From positions 1 to 5,620 of the forward strand of contig DATBZF010000172.1 in NCBI GenBank assembly GCA_036513315.1: 5,620 bases of DNA, given 5' to 3'. Below, one piece after another: positions 5,482 to 5,620 of the stretch. Within the stretch, counting starts at the first letter, position 1. The number at the start of each line of letters is the position of its first letter. The DNA is from Roseiarcus sp036513315. Its GTDB lineage: Bacteria > Pseudomonadota > Alphaproteobacteria > Rhizobiales > Beijerinckiaceae. The position numbers were made by a program, and so were the translations under genes. The notes under the pieces were generated by a model, which was given only the letters and a program-made list of their open reading frames with translations, had not been told where the DNA came from and made no database searches.

Positions 5482-5620
5482 CTATTCGATGCACACATCT
5501 TTTCCTTGAGTTTTTTGACGAACTCCGATTCGCTGCAGGGGCAGATTCTGGAGCCGATGATGGATTTGAGCGCGGTCGATGTGGAGCGATATGGGGTTGG
5601 GGGATTTGGGGACGAGCGGC
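5482..5620 (+). mobile_element. Left end of a Tn5/IS50-like (IS4-superfamily) insertion sequence, partial
   Basis: The 19 bases at 5482-5500 begin CTAT and end ACACATCT. They match the Tn5 19-bp mosaic end at 12 of 19 positions, including the terminal CT and the last eight bases in a row. A transposase-like reading frame begins about 75 nt inside, a usual spacing for this group. The base composition changes here, with more A/T and looser third positions than the genes to the left. The right end is outside the window, so completeness is unknown. If the boundary is correct, a 9-bp target duplication of 5473-5481 is expected at the far end. Confidence 0.5.
5560..5620 (+). CDS. N-terminus of an IS50/Tn5-like transposase, partial
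   Basis: About 20 codons are visible, reading MDLSAVDVERYGVGGFGDER, then the window ends. The segment lines up without gaps with the start of Tn5 transposase, where W-x4-F-x5-LGD-x-R is conserved; here V-x4-Y-x5-FGD-x-R. In Tn5 this N-terminal domain binds the element ends. Of two consecutive ATGs (5557 and 5560), the second is 6 nt from GGAG (5550-5553) and is preferred. Whether the gene is intact cannot be seen. The family call comes from a very short alignment made by eye, supported by the end-like sequence at 5482-5500. Confidence 0.45.
   Translation, partial: MDLSAVDVERYGVGGFGDER

Noticed and set aside
5436..5620. Minus-strand open frame entering from the right edge and ending at a TAG in the repeat
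   Set aside because: Part of it looks protein-like (ALKSIIGSRICPCSESEF), but it would run through the IS-like end and the palindromic repeat. The plus-strand transposase start with a GGAG site explains the region better. It would deserve a second look if the IS call fails.
1..5620. CRISPR array, tRNA or rRNA genes
   Set aside because: No regularly spaced direct repeats and no tRNA cloverleaf or rRNA-like conserved segments were seen on either strand.

Overview
The window is G+C-rich chromosomal DNA with strong G/C preference at third codon positions and dispersed palindromic repeats of the kind common in Alphaproteobacteria, particularly Hyphomicrobiales (Rhizobiales). A methylotroph or phototroph relative (Beijerinckiaceae/Methylocystaceae type) would fit, but the genus cannot be fixed from the sequence alone.

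Layout. Positions 1-100 hold a short 3' flank with one copy of a palindromic repeat (40-73). From 3539 down to 101 on the minus strand runs a tight four-gene operon, transcribed in this order: an RhlG-like short-chain dehydrogenase/reductase (SDR), a MaoC-type (R)-enoyl-CoA hydratase, a second SDR resembling the dehydrogenase domain of peroxisomal multifunctional enzyme 2 (MFE-2/HSD17B4), and a thiolase. The three junctions are a 3-nt gap, a 4-nt ATGA overlap and a 1-nt TGATG overlap. The hydratase, MFE-2-like SDR and thiolase together would take a 2-enoyl-CoA through the (R)-3-hydroxyacyl-CoA to the 3-ketoacyl-CoA and then to a shortened acyl-CoA. This is (R)-specific beta-oxidation with separate polypeptides. 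The RhlG-like enzyme would act on the same 3-oxo/3-hydroxyacyl intermediates.

A divergent intergenic region (3540-3720) separates this operon from two plus-strand genes: a Nit1-like carbon-nitrogen hydrolase (3721-4542) and, after a 127-nt gap with a perfect GC hairpin, a small corrinoid (B12-binding) protein (4670-5365). The corrinoid protein has the cap and B12 domains but no methyltransferase domain, so it needs partners encoded elsewhere. It may be a methyltransferase corrinoid carrier or the B12 subunit of a split methionine synthase.

The right end (5366-5620) holds a second, longer copy of the repeat (34 bp identical to 40-73 in inverted orientation). It sits at nearly the same distance behind the corrinoid gene as the first copy sits behind the thiolase gene. 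A further half-repeat is then cut off by what looks like the left end of a Tn5/IS50-type insertion sequence, with the first codons of its transposase running off the window. The genes themselves belong to known families. The least ordinary signals are the repeat/IS arrangement, the TTG start of the first operon gene and the unpartnered corrinoid protein.
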